This document shows, one piece after another, positions 1 to 9,222 of a DNA stretch of 64,000 nucleotides. The notes under the pieces are model-generated. The model was not told the origin of the DNA and ran no database searches. It was given only the letters and a program-made list of their open reading frames with translations. The stretch's first letter is position 1. Every line of letters starts with the position of its first letter. The translations under genes were made by a program, and so were the position numbers. Origin of the DNA: Nitratireductor aestuarii (GTDB lineage Bacteria > Pseudomonadota > Alphaproteobacteria > Rhizobiales > Rhizobiaceae); contig NZ_BMIF01000002.1 in assembly GCF_014641695.1 (NCBI RefSeq), positions 310,001 through 374,000 of the forward strand. The letters are read 5' to 3'.

Positions 1-1
1 G

Positions 2-481
2 AGGCTGTCGGAGCAGGGCGAGCGGGTTGCCGTGGTGGGCATGGACGGCTTCCACTTCGACAACGCGGTGCTACAGGAAAAAGGCCTTCTGGCGCGAAAG
101 GGCGCTCCGGAAACGTTCGACTTCGACGGTTTCAGGGTGGCGCTGGAGCGGATTCGGGCGGCTGACCGGGATGTGGCGATCCCCGTATTTGACCGGTCGA
201 TGGAGCTTGCCCGCGCCGGTGCGGCTATTGTCAGAAAAGATACACGCGTTATCCTTGTCGAAGGTAATTATCTGCTCCTAGATGAGGATCCCTGGGCTAC
301 GCTCGATGGGCTTTTCGACTTCTCCATCTATCTGGATGTTCCGGATGACCAGATAAGAGAGCGGCTGCTCTCACGATGGGAGCATATCCCGCAAGGCGTG
401 GAGAAGGTGGAGCACAACGATTTGCCGAACGCGGCGCGTGTCCGAGCGCGCCGGAGACCTGCGGACCTGGTGCTGAGGTAA
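2..481 (+). CDS. P-loop nucleoside/sugar kinase-like protein, 3' part only
   Basis: The reading frame is open from the first bases of the window, so the start and the Walker A loop lie upstream. The visible part has the uridine kinase/pantothenate kinase-like signature: V-GMDGFHFDN near the beginning, a central VEGNYLLLD strand, and a C-terminal HNDLPNA segment followed by PADLVL. This matches the nucleoside triphosphate hydrolases often found next to rhizobial sugar ABC transporters (FrcK-like), which are about 205-210 residues long, so roughly 50 residues are missing. The substrate cannot be told from sequence. The next gene starts 83 bases downstream on the same strand. Confidence 0.75.
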   Translation, partial: RLSEQGERVAVVGMDGFHFDNAVLQEKGLLARKGAPETFDFDGFRVALERIRAADRDVAIPVFDRSMELARAGAAIVRKDTRVILVEGNYLLLDEDPWATLDGLFDFSIYLDVPDDQIRERLLSRWEHIPQGVEKVEHNDLPNAARVRARRRPADLVLR

Positions 482-564
482 GGCCGGATTCCGCTTCCTG
501 ATGGAACCAGTGGCCCCGCCAGGGATTGCCAAGGTTCCCCGTCCCAAACAGGGAGATATGCCTG

Positions 565-1107
565 ATGAATTTTTCGATCGTGCATCCGCTTTCCGCCATC
601 GGAAGGCAGATCGTTCCGGTCATTGCGGTTGCGCTCATCGCGATGAGCCTTGGCCGCTTCCCCGTGGTCGCTCAAGGATTGGAAAGCGAAGGAGCGATCG
701 ACGCCATCATTGGCTCCGACGTGAAGACGGATGAGGTGAGCAAGGAAGGCGACATCGATCGCGTGGCCAAAGCCATCGCGAATTCCCGCAAGAGTGCCGA
801 ATTTGCCCGCAAGGCCTACAATATAGACTCGCTGGAAATCGTGTTCGTACCTGAGGTCGACGAAAACCTGGCCAAGGTGCTGGAAGAGAATGAGGCGGAT
901 ATCACGCTGCTGCGCGAGTCAATTGAAGGCAGCGCGATCTTCTATCACGCAATCGATTCGCGCTCCATCATGCTCACAAACATCATCGCAGCCGAGTTTG
1001 ACGAGGGAAATGAAGTGGTCATCTTCGTCAAGGGAACGAGCGATACCGCCGACCGCAACATCGAGACTCCGGCGGTTGAGCCGGAAGGTTCAGGGCCGGC
1101 AGAATAG
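565..1107 (+). CDS. hypothetical exported protein
   Basis: A 180-residue protein I do not recognise. Residues about 13-36 form a hydrophobic stretch ending FPVVAQG, which reads as a signal peptide. The rest is acidic and mixed, with a Val/Ile-rich C-terminal half (SIMLTNIIAAEF, EVVIFVKG) that looks like beta structure. The ATG at 565 is preferred over a TTG at 526 because GGGAG sits nine bases before it and because it puts the signal sequence at the N-terminus. Its 3' end overlaps the convergent NlpC/P60 gene by 18 bases. Confidence 0.6.
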   Translation: MNFSIVHPLSAIGRQIVPVIAVALIAMSLGRFPVVAQGLESEGAIDAIIGSDVKTDEVSKEGDIDRVAKAIANSRKSAEFARKAYNIDSLEIVFVPEVDENLAKVLEENEADITLLRESIEGSAIFYHAIDSRSIMLTNIIAAEFDEGNEVVIFVKGTSDTADRNIETPAVEPEGSGPAE

Positions 1108-1962
1108 CGTGGGGCGTCCGTAGAGAGGCTCGATGCGGTTGATGGCCTCGTCCAAGGGCTCTCGGGAGACCTGCATGGTGTAACCATTCGCATGGATGAT
1201 CTCATCGGCCGAAGTGCAGATCGCCACGTGGCCCTTCCAGAAGACGAGATCACCGCGCTGCAATGGAGTGCTTTCCGGATCGATCTGTGCGCCGATGCTT
1301 GAGACCTGCATATCCGTGTCGCGCAGAACCGGTCTCCCAGCCATCCGCATTGAAAGCTGGACAAGGCCGGAGCAGTCGATTCCCATGCCGCTTGCGCCAC
1401 CCCAAAGATAAGGGGTGTGGATCAACTGCTCGGCTATGCTGACGTAGTCTGCGGACACTTCATTCAACGGCCGCAAGTGACGCAGGATCATCGCGCGATT
1501 GTCATCCAGAATGGCGTAGCGGGTACCACGCACCTCAAGCTCATCCACGACGTTCACCAGCGCACCCATGCTATGAGCGTGCAGCACAGGTCGCTTCAAG
1601 TCGGGCTCCGGGTAGACGAAGGTGCGCGGAACGCAGACGATGTGGGTGGCAGAAAAGCTCCCTTCCACGATGCTGCTTTCCGGCACATAGCCGACATAGG
1701 AATCGCGCTGGGCCTGCACCCAGGCCCAGCCGTTCCTGCGTTCGAAAACCTTCAGTTCCTCACCGTGGAGGAACTGCGTGTCCATGCCCGAAGCGGCGTC
1801 GGGCGCCATATGCACCCGGGCAACCGGAACGCCGACGGAAAAGGTTTCACCGTCGACGTATCGGTCGGCCTGCACCTGACCAGCCAGGCGGGCATCGGCA
1901 AGGTCGGGGCGGAAGGCGTTCAGTCGGCGATCTAGCTGTTTCTCGACCTTGCTCTCGGACAT
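1090..1962 (-). CDS. NlpC/P60 (C40) cell-wall peptidase with SH3-like region
   Basis: A 290-residue putative peptidoglycan endopeptidase. The N-terminal half has bacterial SH3-like stretches (GMDTQFLHGE, WAWVQAQRDSYVGYV) expected to bind cell wall. The C-terminal NlpC/P60 domain carries the catalytic Cys in GIDCSGL and His residues in GHVAIC and IHANGY; the PYLWGG motif precedes the Cys as usual. No signal peptide is obvious, which is common for the alphaproteobacterial two-domain members. The gene begins 6 bases after the aminopeptidase stop, so the two are probably one transcript. Confidence 0.85.
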   Translation of the reverse strand: MSESKVEKQLDRRLNAFRPDLADARLAGQVQADRYVDGETFSVGVPVARVHMAPDAASGMDTQFLHGEELKVFERRNGWAWVQAQRDSYVGYVPESSIVEGSFSATHIVCVPRTFVYPEPDLKRPVLHAHSMGALVNVVDELEVRGTRYAILDDNRAMILRHLRPLNEVSADYVSIAEQLIHTPYLWGGASGMGIDCSGLVQLSMRMAGRPVLRDTDMQVSSIGAQIDPESTPLQRGDLVFWKGHVAICTSADEIIHANGYTMQVSREPLDEAINRIEPLYGRPTLFCRP

Positions 1963-1968
1963 TGGTTC

Positions 1969-3339
1969 TTACTTTCCGAACCGGTTGCTCAGCGCATTAT
2001 GCAATGCGCGGATCGCCTGCGCTTCACCGCCAATCGGGCAGGTGGGCTTCTCGACCGGCGTCCACGAGAAGATGTCGAAATGCGCCCAGGTGCCGGCCTT
2101 TTCAACGAAGCGCTGCAGGAAGAGCGCTGCTGTGACGGAGCCTGCAAAGCCGTCCGTCGTGACATTGTTGATGTCGGCGATGCGCGACTTCAGCTTGTCG
2201 GCATAGGGCTTCCAGAGCGGCATGCGCCAGAGCGGATCGGCCGTCTCGCCGGCAGCCTGCGCAACTGCGGAGGCGAAAGTTTCATCGTCCGTGTAGAAAG
2301 GCGGCAGGTCAGGGCCGAGCGCCACACGTGCAGCGCCAGTCAGCGTCGCCATGTCGAGCAGGATTTCGGGCGATTCCTCGTCCGCCAGCGACAGCGCGTC
2401 GGCAAGAACGAGGCGACCTTCTGCGTCGGTGTTGCCGATTTCGACCGTGATGCCCTTGCGGCTCGTCAGCACGTCGCCGGGGCGGAATGCGTTGGCGGAA
2501 ATGGAGTTCTCGACAGCCGGGATGAGAACGCGCAGGCGGACCGGAAGCTTTGCCGCCATGATCATGTGGGCGAGGCCCAGAACATTGGCTGCACCGCCCA
2601 TGTCCTTCTTCATCAGGAGCATGGAGCTCGGCGGCTTGATGTCGAGGCCGCCGGTATCGAAGCAGACGCCCTTGCCGACCAGCGTCACCTTCGGAGCATC
2701 AGCCTTGCCCCAGGTGAAATCGATCAGGCGCGGGGCAACGGCGGAAGCGCGGCCGACGGCGTGGATTAGCGGGAAGTTCTTCGCCAGCAGATCGTCACCG
2801 ACAATGGAGGAAAACTCCGCCCCATGGCGTTCCGCCAGCTTACGAGCCGCCGCTTCGAGGTCGTCCGGGCCGAGGTCGTTCGTCGGGGTGTTGGCGAGGT
2901 CGCGGGCGAGGTATGCGCCTTCTGCGATGTAGTCGGCGGCCGCGCCATCAGCACCCCCAGGGATTGTGAAGGTGATCTCCGGCGTCGCTTTCGCACCGTA
3001 GCGGGTGAAGGCGTAGGCCCCAAGCTTCAATGCGAGTGCTGCGAGCGTCGGGTTGTCGGGCTGGGTCGCGAAGTGCCAGCTTCCCTGCGGAAGGGCACGC
3101 GCGAGTTTTCCGACAGCAAGCGGGTCCGAACCATTCTTTCCGAGGCCGAAGAAGGCGCCAGCCAGTTTGCCATTGACGCCAGGAATGGGCAGGAGCGCTC
3201 CGGCCGAGCCGTTGAAGCCGTTTGCCTCTCCCCAAGCGCACGCCGTTTCATCCGCGCCAGACTCCTGAAGGTTGCTGCCTCGCACCAGGTAGACGGGAAG
3301 CGAGTCGGCAGGTTTCTGGGCAACAAGTTCAAGCGGCAT
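1969..3339 (-). CDS. M17 leucyl aminopeptidase family protein
   Basis: A 456-residue cytosolic metallo-aminopeptidase. The C-terminal M17 catalytic domain shows the signature NTDAEGRLVLADAL, and upstream the metal-binding segments VGKGVCFDTGGLDIK and KKDMGGAA. These supply the Lys, Asp and Glu ligands of the two-metal site. I chose the ATG at 3339 (MPLEL) because GAGGA lies about nine bases upstream; the in-frame ATG at 3369 has no ribosome binding site. It is followed closely by the NlpC/P60 gene. PepA and PepB subtypes are not separated here. Confidence 0.9.
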   Translation of the reverse strand: MPLELVAQKPADSLPVYLVRGSNLQESGADETACAWGEANGFNGSAGALLPIPGVNGKLAGAFFGLGKNGSDPLAVGKLARALPQGSWHFATQPDNPTLAALALKLGAYAFTRYGAKATPEITFTIPGGADGAAADYIAEGAYLARDLANTPTNDLGPDDLEAAARKLAERHGAEFSSIVGDDLLAKNFPLIHAVGRASAVAPRLIDFTWGKADAPKVTLVGKGVCFDTGGLDIKPPSSMLLMKKDMGGAANVLGLAHMIMAAKLPVRLRVLIPAVENSISANAFRPGDVLTSRKGITVEIGNTDAEGRLVLADALSLADEESPEILLDMATLTGAARVALGPDLPPFYTDDETFASAVAQAAGETADPLWRMPLWKPYADKLKSRIADINNVTTDGFAGSVTAALFLQRFVEKAGTWAHFDIFSWTPVEKPTCPIGGEAQAIRALHNALSNRFGK

Positions 3340-3639
3340 GGCTGATTCCTCACTGAATGATGCAGGCATGAAGTAGCACAACGGGCAGCCGGTAGGCTAT
3401 CGCCGATGGCCAAGGAAGGCAGGACTGTGCCGCGCTCAATCGGGCAGAAATGTGAGCGAAACCAGCGTCGCAGCCGCCAATTTTATGCGCGGGGTATGAT
3501 TGTTCACCAAGCCTGTGGTATGCGCCGTCACTCATTGTTCGGTGCGCTGATCTGTCTACCATGCGGACTTGCCTCGCTGGCCATGACGGGGCATTGGGGC
3601 GCAACGAAACTCGTCTCCATGCGATTCTGAGGCGGCACG

Positions 3640-4725
3640 ATGGCGTATAAGGCCGGGTTGCCCCAGGGAAAGACCAAAGTCAGCACAATGCGCGCAATCT
3701 GGAAATGGGCCCTGATCTTCGTAGTGTTTGGGCTTTTGCTTTACATCGCTCTCCTGGCCTATGCCGATACGAAGATCCGAGAGACGGAAAAGGGCGAGCA
3801 CAATCCCTTCTTCCAGATTGCAATGAATGCAGAACAGGGCAGTGACGTCGTCATCCTGGGCGCTTCGCATGCGATGCCGCTCGGCTTCGACGGCATCAAA
3901 CCGCTGATCGAACAGACGTCAGGACGCAACCTCATGGTCATGGCGATCGAAGGTGGCGGCGTGGTGCCGAATGCGGTGATCCTTGACGCGCTTCTCAAGA
4001 AGTCGAAGCCCCGAACAGTGATCTATGTGCTCGACACCTTCGCATTTCTCTCGCCGCGGTGGAACGAAGAGCGCCTGAACGACAGCGAGTTTTACGCGCA
4101 CACGCCATTCGACCGGGCAATCCTGGATACATTCCTTGCGGAAGGGATCGCCTGGCGCAATGTGGCGTCCTATCTGGCGGGCTTCGACAGGATCAATCGG
4201 CCCTCAAGCTCCGGAGTGGACCGGTCGGAAGCACTGGTTGCAAACTTCGACCAGACGTACAGCCCGGACGACAACATCGATGACCAGCGCGTTGCCGATC
4301 TCTTCTCCAACGGATCAGCAGCGCTGATGCAGGGTTATGTCGACCGCCTTGCCGCCATGGCGGCTGCCGCCAAGCAGGCCGGTAGCGAGTTCATCCTGCT
4401 GCAGATGCCCGTGCCGCCGCGCTACACGTCCCGCCTGCCGGAGACGCATCAGGCAGTGCTCGACCGTGTTCAGGCGGTGGCGGAGGCCCAGGGGGTATGC
4501 GTGATCGACCACACAGAAGCGCTTCCCGGTGACGAGAACTATTCCGACACCGATCACCTCAATCGTATGGGCGCTGAACGCTATGCGGTGGGCCTTCTGG
4601 CAGAAGCTCTGCTGCTGCCGGCCGGCGAGGCAACGGAGAGCCCGAGCCCCTGGTGCGTGGATGCGGCAGGCGACGAGGACGAGGATACGACCGAGGAAGA
4701 TACCCCTTCGGAAGAGGTTGAGTAG
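3640..4725 (+). CDS. membrane-anchored SGNH-hydrolase-like protein with acidic tail
   Basis: A 361-residue protein with one transmembrane helix at residues about 18-42. An SGNH-like fold follows: the block I position is VILGASHA near residue 73, and a late DHLNRMGAERYA motif near residue 306 resembles the Asp-x-x-His pair of SGNH/DUF1574-type hydrolases. The last 25 residues are almost all Asp, Glu, Thr and Ser. GAGG eight bases before the ATG at 3640 supports this start. The substrate is unknown; it could be a periplasmic acyl esterase acting on an envelope polymer. Confidence 0.6.
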   Translation: MAYKAGLPQGKTKVSTMRAIWKWALIFVVFGLLLYIALLAYADTKIRETEKGEHNPFFQIAMNAEQGSDVVILGASHAMPLGFDGIKPLIEQTSGRNLMVMAIEGGGVVPNAVILDALLKKSKPRTVIYVLDTFAFLSPRWNEERLNDSEFYAHTPFDRAILDTFLAEGIAWRNVASYLAGFDRINRPSSSGVDRSEALVANFDQTYSPDDNIDDQRVADLFSNGSAALMQGYVDRLAAMAAAAKQAGSEFILLQMPVPPRYTSRLPETHQAVLDRVQAVAEAQGVCVIDHTEALPGDENYSDTDHLNRMGAERYAVGLLAEALLLPAGEATESPSPWCVDAAGDEDEDTTEEDTPSEEVE

Positions 4726-4746
4726 GCCTTCGGCTACGCCGAAGGC
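4726..4746 (+). terminator. hairpin directly after the SGNH-like gene
   Basis: A perfect 9-base stem (GCCTTCGGC / GCCGAAGGC) with a TAC loop begins at the base after the stop codon. There is no U-tract, so it may act as an mRNA 3' stabiliser rather than a strong intrinsic terminator. Confidence 0.5.
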
Positions 4747-4822
4747 GGTATGCGTTAACTCATAGTTAGGGTTAACCAAATATGACTCTGCGGAACGTAC
4801 AAGCAGTTCGCAGGGGCGGTGT

Positions 4823-5662
4823 ATGCGTAAGACGACGACAACGAAGGCGGCGCAGGGGCGGTTCGCTCAAGTTCTGGTGGCGCTTGCCCTGACTGCAGTG
4901 GTGGCGGGCTGTTCAACCGGACGGCGCGATCATATCACCACCGGCTCTGTCTCGCAGGCGCGTGCCGCGAACCCTTCAGGCAATAGTTTTTCAAGCATGT
5001 CGGGGCCGCAGCTCGATGCCGCTGCCGACAGCATCGGAAAAGCCTATGTCCGCGATCCGAAGAACAAGGGCACGGCGCTGCAATACGCAAACGTGCTGCA
5101 GATCAGCGGGCGCACCGACCAGTCGCTTGCGGTGATGCGCAAGCTTGCCATCGACTATCCGAAGGATCGTGAAGTGCTTGCTGCTTACGGCAAGGCGCTG
5201 GCGGCATCAGGCGAGCTGGAGCCGGCCCTCGATGCAGTCCGCCGCGCACAGACGCCGGAATATCCGGACTGGCGGCTACTGTCCGCCGAGGGTGCGATCC
5301 TTGACCAGCTGGGGCAGCCTGATCAGGCGCGGGCACTCTACCGTCGTGCGCTGGATATCCAGCCGAACGAAGCTTCGGTGCTTTCTAACCTCGGCATTTC
5401 CTACCTGTTGCAGCGTGATCTGCAGTCTGCCGAAGTCTATTTGAAGCAGGCAGCGGAAGCGCCGGGCGCCGACAGCCGCGTCCGCCAGAACTATGCGCTG
5501 GTGGTCGGTCTTCAGGGACGTTTCGGCGAGGCCGAGCAGATCGCAGCACGCGAACTTACCCGTGAACAGGCGCAGGCCAATGTCGCCTATCTTCGCAGCA
5601 TGCTGGCCCAGAACAACAGCTGGAGCCAGATCGCGCAGGAAGACAAGAAGAAGCGCGGTTGA
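4823..5662 (+). CDS. tadD: TPR lipoprotein, TadD-like pilus assembly protein
   Basis: A 279-residue lipoprotein: the signal peptide ends in the lipobox VVAGC (Cys about residue 29). It is followed by a low-complexity linker and at least four tetratricopeptide repeats between residues about 60 and 240 (for example the repeat containing ARALYRRALDIQPNEASVLS). Size, lipobox and TPR layout match the TadD proteins of Flp/Tad pilus systems. No other tad genes are in the window, so the assignment rests on resemblance only; a general TPR lipoprotein is the alternative. Confidence 0.7.
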   Translation: MRKTTTTKAAQGRFAQVLVALALTAVVAGCSTGRRDHITTGSVSQARAANPSGNSFSSMSGPQLDAAADSIGKAYVRDPKNKGTALQYANVLQISGRTDQSLAVMRKLAIDYPKDREVLAAYGKALAASGELEPALDAVRRAQTPEYPDWRLLSAEGAILDQLGQPDQARALYRRALDIQPNEASVLSNLGISYLLQRDLQSAEVYLKQAAEAPGADSRVRQNYALVVGLQGRFGEAEQIAARELTREQAQANVAYLRSMLAQNNSWSQIAQEDKKKRG

Positions 5663-5693
5663 TCTCGAACTGAACTGACCCGTATTCAACAAC

Positions 5694-5723
5694 AAGGCCA
5701 TCGGATGCACATCCGGTGGCCTT
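5694..5723. terminator. intrinsic terminator between convergent genes
   Basis: A 13-base stem (left arm 5694-5706, right arm 5711-5723, one G-T pair) with a 4-base loop lies between the tadD-like gene and the convergent CAP-domain gene, so it can serve both. Confidence 0.7.
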
Positions 5724-5737
5724 CTGTTATTGGAGCG

Positions 5738-6259
5738 TTACCACCGTCCGGGTTGGCGCTGCCGCACGAAGTTCTGCACTGCGTAGGTTCTGCCATTGGC
5801 TGTTGCCATGCCGAAGCCGAATTCCTCGAAATCGGAGCGCATGATGTTGCGACGGTGGCCGGGGCTCTGCAGCCATTTCTGATGGAATTCACGCGCCTGT
5901 TGCGAGGGGGCGGCGCAGCGGTTGCAGTAGAGGATGTTTTCGCCGATGGCCTCCCACCGTCCGCCGCCCTTTGACGCCCATCGATCGGCTACATCGCGTC
6001 CTTCAGGCGAGCGATGGTTGTAGAAGCCACGGCGCGCCATGTCTTCCGCGTGCGCCTGGGCAGCCGCATTGAGCGTCGTGTTATAACGCAGCGGCGGGGC
6101 GCCATTCTCCCGGCGGGACTGGTTCACCAGCTGCAGCATCTGCCCGCGCACTGCCGGGAGATTATTCACTTCCTGGACGGGATTGTTGGAAAGTTGCGGA
6201 GCGCATCCGGCGACGAACATGGCTAACACGGCGGCAGCGAACACACACAACTTTCGCAT
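5738..6259 (-). CDS. CAP-domain (SCP/PR-1-like) lipoprotein
   Basis: A 173-residue exported protein. The signal peptide ends in the lipobox FVAGC (Cys about residue 19). The rest is a CAP domain: LNAAAQAHAEDMARRGFYNH contributes the first His, then GENI and the WLQSPGHRRNIM segment with the second His, as in bacterial SCP-like proteins. Its biochemical role is unknown; bacterial CAP proteins are extracytoplasmic and often envelope-associated. It is monocistronic. Confidence 0.85.
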   Translation of the reverse strand: MRKLCVFAAAVLAMFVAGCAPQLSNNPVQEVNNLPAVRGQMLQLVNQSRRENGAPPLRYNTTLNAAAQAHAEDMARRGFYNHRSPEGRDVADRWASKGGGRWEAIGENILYCNRCAAPSQQAREFHQKWLQSPGHRRNIMRSDFEEFGFGMATANGRTYAVQNFVRQRQPGRW

Positions 6260-6381
6260 AGAACTATCCTGATTATGTTACGTATCGCGGCCCAACTGGA
6301 CAATGAAGCGGGCAGAAACATGGCCGCCGCCGTACCAACTCTGGCTACAGCGTGGTGTTCCGTGATGGACTGCTAAGGGTG

Positions 6382-7041
6382 TCAGTCTCGGTCAGGCGCA
6401 CCGAGCGGGAACAATGTCCGATAGGGACGCGCGTCCTCCACCGCTCGCGCGAAGGAAGGGCGAGCCAGCAACCGGGTGCGATAGGCGCGAACCTTCGGGT
6501 AGTTGTCCGAGATGGCGTGGGTCCAGTCCGCGTAGAACAGGGAGGGACCAGCCGCGCAATCGGCCAGTGTGAAGTCCTCACCGTTCGCCCAGCGTTTGCC
6601 GGGCAGATGCGTTTCAAGCTACGCGTAGGCGAGTTCCAGTTTCTCGACGGCGATTGCCAGCCCATCAGCGCGCTTGACCGGGTCTCCCGTGAGGGCGCCG
6701 CTGACGGCATGTTGTACGACGTTCATGATGTGGAGATCGAAGAAGCGATCGAGGAAATGGACATCGAGAGCCGCCATCGGATCCTCCGGAACGAGGCGGA
6801 CGGGGCCCGGCCGGGTCAGCTGGAGATATTCGATGATGACGCTCGTCTCGATCACGTGCCGGTCGCCGTCGACCAGCACGGGGAACCTCCGCAACGGCCA
6901 GAGCTGCAGCCAGTCTGCCACATTCTGCGGATAGTCCGGGCTGATGCAGCGGAACTCGAAGGGTATATCGTTCTCGAAGAGCGCGATCAGAACCTTCTGC
7001 GTATACGAGGAAAATGGGTGCCCATAGAGTGCAAGCGACAT
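6382..7041 (-). pseudogene. glutathione S-transferase gene interrupted by an amber codon
   Basis: A 219-codon GST frame with one in-frame TAG at 6621-6619 (codon 141). Before it lies a thioredoxin-like N-terminal domain (MSLALYGHPFSSYTQKV, FPVLVDGD, ETSVIIEYL). After it, with no frame change, the C-terminal helical domain continues: LETHLPGKRWANGEDFTLAD, then the alpha-6 region and a TGA stop at 6384-6382. The total length is what an intact GST would have, so a single base change (for example a Tyr codon to TAG) explains the break. It is either a recent pseudogene, a sequencing error, or translated by amber suppression. The SDR gene lies upstream on the same strand. Confidence 0.85.
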
Positions 7042-7092
7042 GTCAGCTCCGTGTTCGGGTGTGAGATGCCGCAGTACGCCGGGACTGAGCGG

Positions 7093-7830
7093 CTACATGG
7101 TCAGTCCGCCATCAATAACATAGGTTTGCCCTGTCGCGTAGGTGGCGCCAGCAACATAGACAACCAGAGATGCTACTTCTTCTGGTGTACCAATCCGGCC
7201 CATGGGCAGAGAGGCGATGACGCTTTCGCGCGCGGCCTCATAGTCACCGGTCGAGCGCAGACGGTCTTCCAGCGAAGGGGTATCGACGACGCCCGGACAG
7301 ATCGCATTGCAGCGGATGCCCTGTCCGACATATTCGGCCGCGACGGACTTCGTCAGGCCGATCACCGCTGCCTTGGTGGTGCCGAAGGTGAACTGGTTCG
7401 GAACGCCCCTCGTGCAGGCGGAGACCGAGGCCATGTTGATGATCGAGCCTTCGCCGCGCGCCAACATACCGGGCAGGACGAAGCGGATCATGCGGACCAT
7501 CGACTTCACATTGAGGTCGAAGGCGAAGTCGAAATTTTCCATATCGACATTGAGGATCGTGTCGTTCAGCACGATACCAGCGCAGTTGAAGAGGATGTCG
7601 ATTGCGCCGATCTTCTTCACGAGTGTCTGGATGGCGGTGTCGTCGAGAACGTCAAGCTTGTGGGTCTTGATGCCTTCATGCTCAGCCTCAAGCGTGCGCA
7701 CGCGCACCTCGTTGATGTCGATGGCATGGACCGTCGCGCCCTGACGTGCAAATTCAAGCGCGCTTGCGCGGCCAATGCCCTGTGCCGCCGCGCTGACCAG
7801 TACCGTTTTCCCCCGCAAATCGACTGCCAT
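7093..7830 (-). CDS. SDR-family oxidoreductase lacking the catalytic tyrosine
   Basis: A 245-residue classical short-chain dehydrogenase, closest in pattern to DHRS6/hydroxybutyrate dehydrogenase type 2 and 2-keto-3-deoxyfuconate dehydrogenases. The NAD-binding motif (SAAAQGIGRA, residues 13-22), the CAG motif and DIN after beta-2 are intact. The usual Ser-Tyr-Lys centre reads Ser135, Phe149, Lys153: the expected YSTTK is FGTTK, from an unambiguous TTC codon. Loss of this Tyr normally abolishes SDR oxidoreductase activity, so the protein may be inactive, a ligand-binding relative, or use another acid/base. The neighbouring broken GST suggests a decaying locus. Confidence 0.85.
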   Translation of the reverse strand: MAVDLRGKTVLVSAAAQGIGRASALEFARQGATVHAIDINEVRVRTLEAEHEGIKTHKLDVLDDTAIQTLVKKIGAIDILFNCAGIVLNDTILNVDMENFDFAFDLNVKSMVRMIRFVLPGMLARGEGSIINMASVSACTRGVPNQFTFGTTKAAVIGLTKSVAAEYVGQGIRCNAICPGVVDTPSLEDRLRSTGDYEAARESVIASLPMGRIGTPEEVASLVVYVAGATYATGQTYVIDGGLTM

Positions 7831-8113
7831 TATGAGTATAAGTCCTTCCGATGTTCACAAATCAAATATAGCCCCGCGGATGAGCCGGGGGAGGCTATAG
7901 TCCACTGTGGAACGGTTGATAATAAGGCGTAGGCGCAATTTCACGCCTTCATGGCAACTCGGTTGAGGCGAGTTGGTTCAGAGTAGATCGCCGCGTTCCG
8001 ACGGGAACCAAAATCAACATTGATCGTTAGAGCGGATTGGCGGCCAATCTCCGCCCTGTCGGCAGATTTGTCGCAACAAACGTTTCCATTCAAAGACTTA
8101 CAAGGGGGTTGTC

Positions 8114-9205
8114 GTGAAGATTGCCCAAATCGCACCATTGGCCGAAAGTGTGCCGCCAAGGCTCTATGGCGGGACGGAGCGCATCGTTTCGTATCTGACG
8201 GAAGAACTGGTCCGGCTTGGACATGAGGTTACTCTCTTCGCGTCAGGGGATTCGCTTACCACAGCCGAGCTTGTCCCCGCATCCGCAAAAGCGCTGCGAC
8301 TCAATCCGGATGTGCGCGATCCGATCCCGCACGAGCTCATCCTGCTCGAGCATGTGCGGCAACGGGCGCATGAGTTCGACATCCTGCATTTCCATGTCGA
8401 CCTCATCCATTTCCCATTGATCCGGCAATTCGCGGGGAAGACCGTCACAACTCTGCATGGAAGGCTCGATCTGCCTGATCTGAAGCCATTCTATTCCATG
8501 TTCTCGGAGATCCCTGTGGTCTCGATCTCGAACAACCAGCGCAAGCCGTTACCGATGGCGAATTTCGTCGGAACGGTTCTGCACGGGCTGCCGCGTGATC
8601 TTTTGCCGTTCTCTCCGAAGGGAGACGGTTATCTCGCGTTCCTCGGGCGCATCTCGCCTGAAAAGCGGCCCGATCGAGCAATCGAAATCGCGGTGAAGGC
8701 GGGCATGCCGCTAAAGATCGCCGCCAAGATCGACAAGGTCGACGAGGCCTACTGGGACAGCGAGATCAGGCCGCTGGTCGAGCGCTACGACAATGTCGAG
8801 TACATCGGCGAGGTCAACGAGGCCGGAAAGGCAAGCTTCCTTGGCAATGCCGCCGGGCTGCTCTTCCCCATCGACTGGCCGGAGCCCTTCGGCCTTGTGA
8901 TGATCGAAGCCATGGCCTGCGGAACGCCAGTCATCGCCTTCCCGTGCGGGTCCGTCCCCGAGGTGATCGACCATGGCGTGAGCGGCTTCATCGTGGATTC
9001 CGTCGATGACGCAGTCCGGATGGTGGCGAAGCTGCCGGATCTTGATCGCGCGACTGTCCGCGCCACCTTCGATGCCAGGTTCACGTCGAGCCGCATGGCG
9101 GCGGACTATCTGGAGGTTTATCGACGGCAGCTGGACGACAACACAATCTCCGTGCCGCTCGAAGTCGTTTCGAGCACGATGGGCATGACACCACGATCGC
9201 AATAA
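8114..9205 (+). CDS. GT4-family glycosyltransferase
   Basis: A 363-residue GT-B glycosyltransferase. The N-terminal half has the YGGTERIVSYL start typical of GT4 enzymes. The C-terminal half has LGRISPEKRPD (nucleotide-sugar domain entry), then WPEPFGLVMIEAMACGTPVI with the conserved EX7E Glu pair, and GSVPEVI. The donor and acceptor are unknown. It ends 17 bases before the debranching-type hydrolase, with which it forms an obvious two-gene operon; this pairing suggests synthesis and trimming of one alpha-glucan or glycoside, but that is inference. Confidence 0.85.
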   Translation: MKIAQIAPLAESVPPRLYGGTERIVSYLTEELVRLGHEVTLFASGDSLTTAELVPASAKALRLNPDVRDPIPHELILLEHVRQRAHEFDILHFHVDLIHFPLIRQFAGKTVTTLHGRLDLPDLKPFYSMFSEIPVVSISNNQRKPLPMANFVGTVLHGLPRDLLPFSPKGDGYLAFLGRISPEKRPDRAIEIAVKAGMPLKIAAKIDKVDEAYWDSEIRPLVERYDNVEYIGEVNEAGKASFLGNAAGLLFPIDWPEPFGLVMIEAMACGTPVIAFPCGSVPEVIDHGVSGFIVDSVDDAVRMVAKLPDLDRATVRATFDARFTSSRMAADYLEVYRRQLDDNTISVPLEVVSSTMGMTPRSQ

Positions 9206-9222
9206 ACCGGAAGGAGCGTGTT

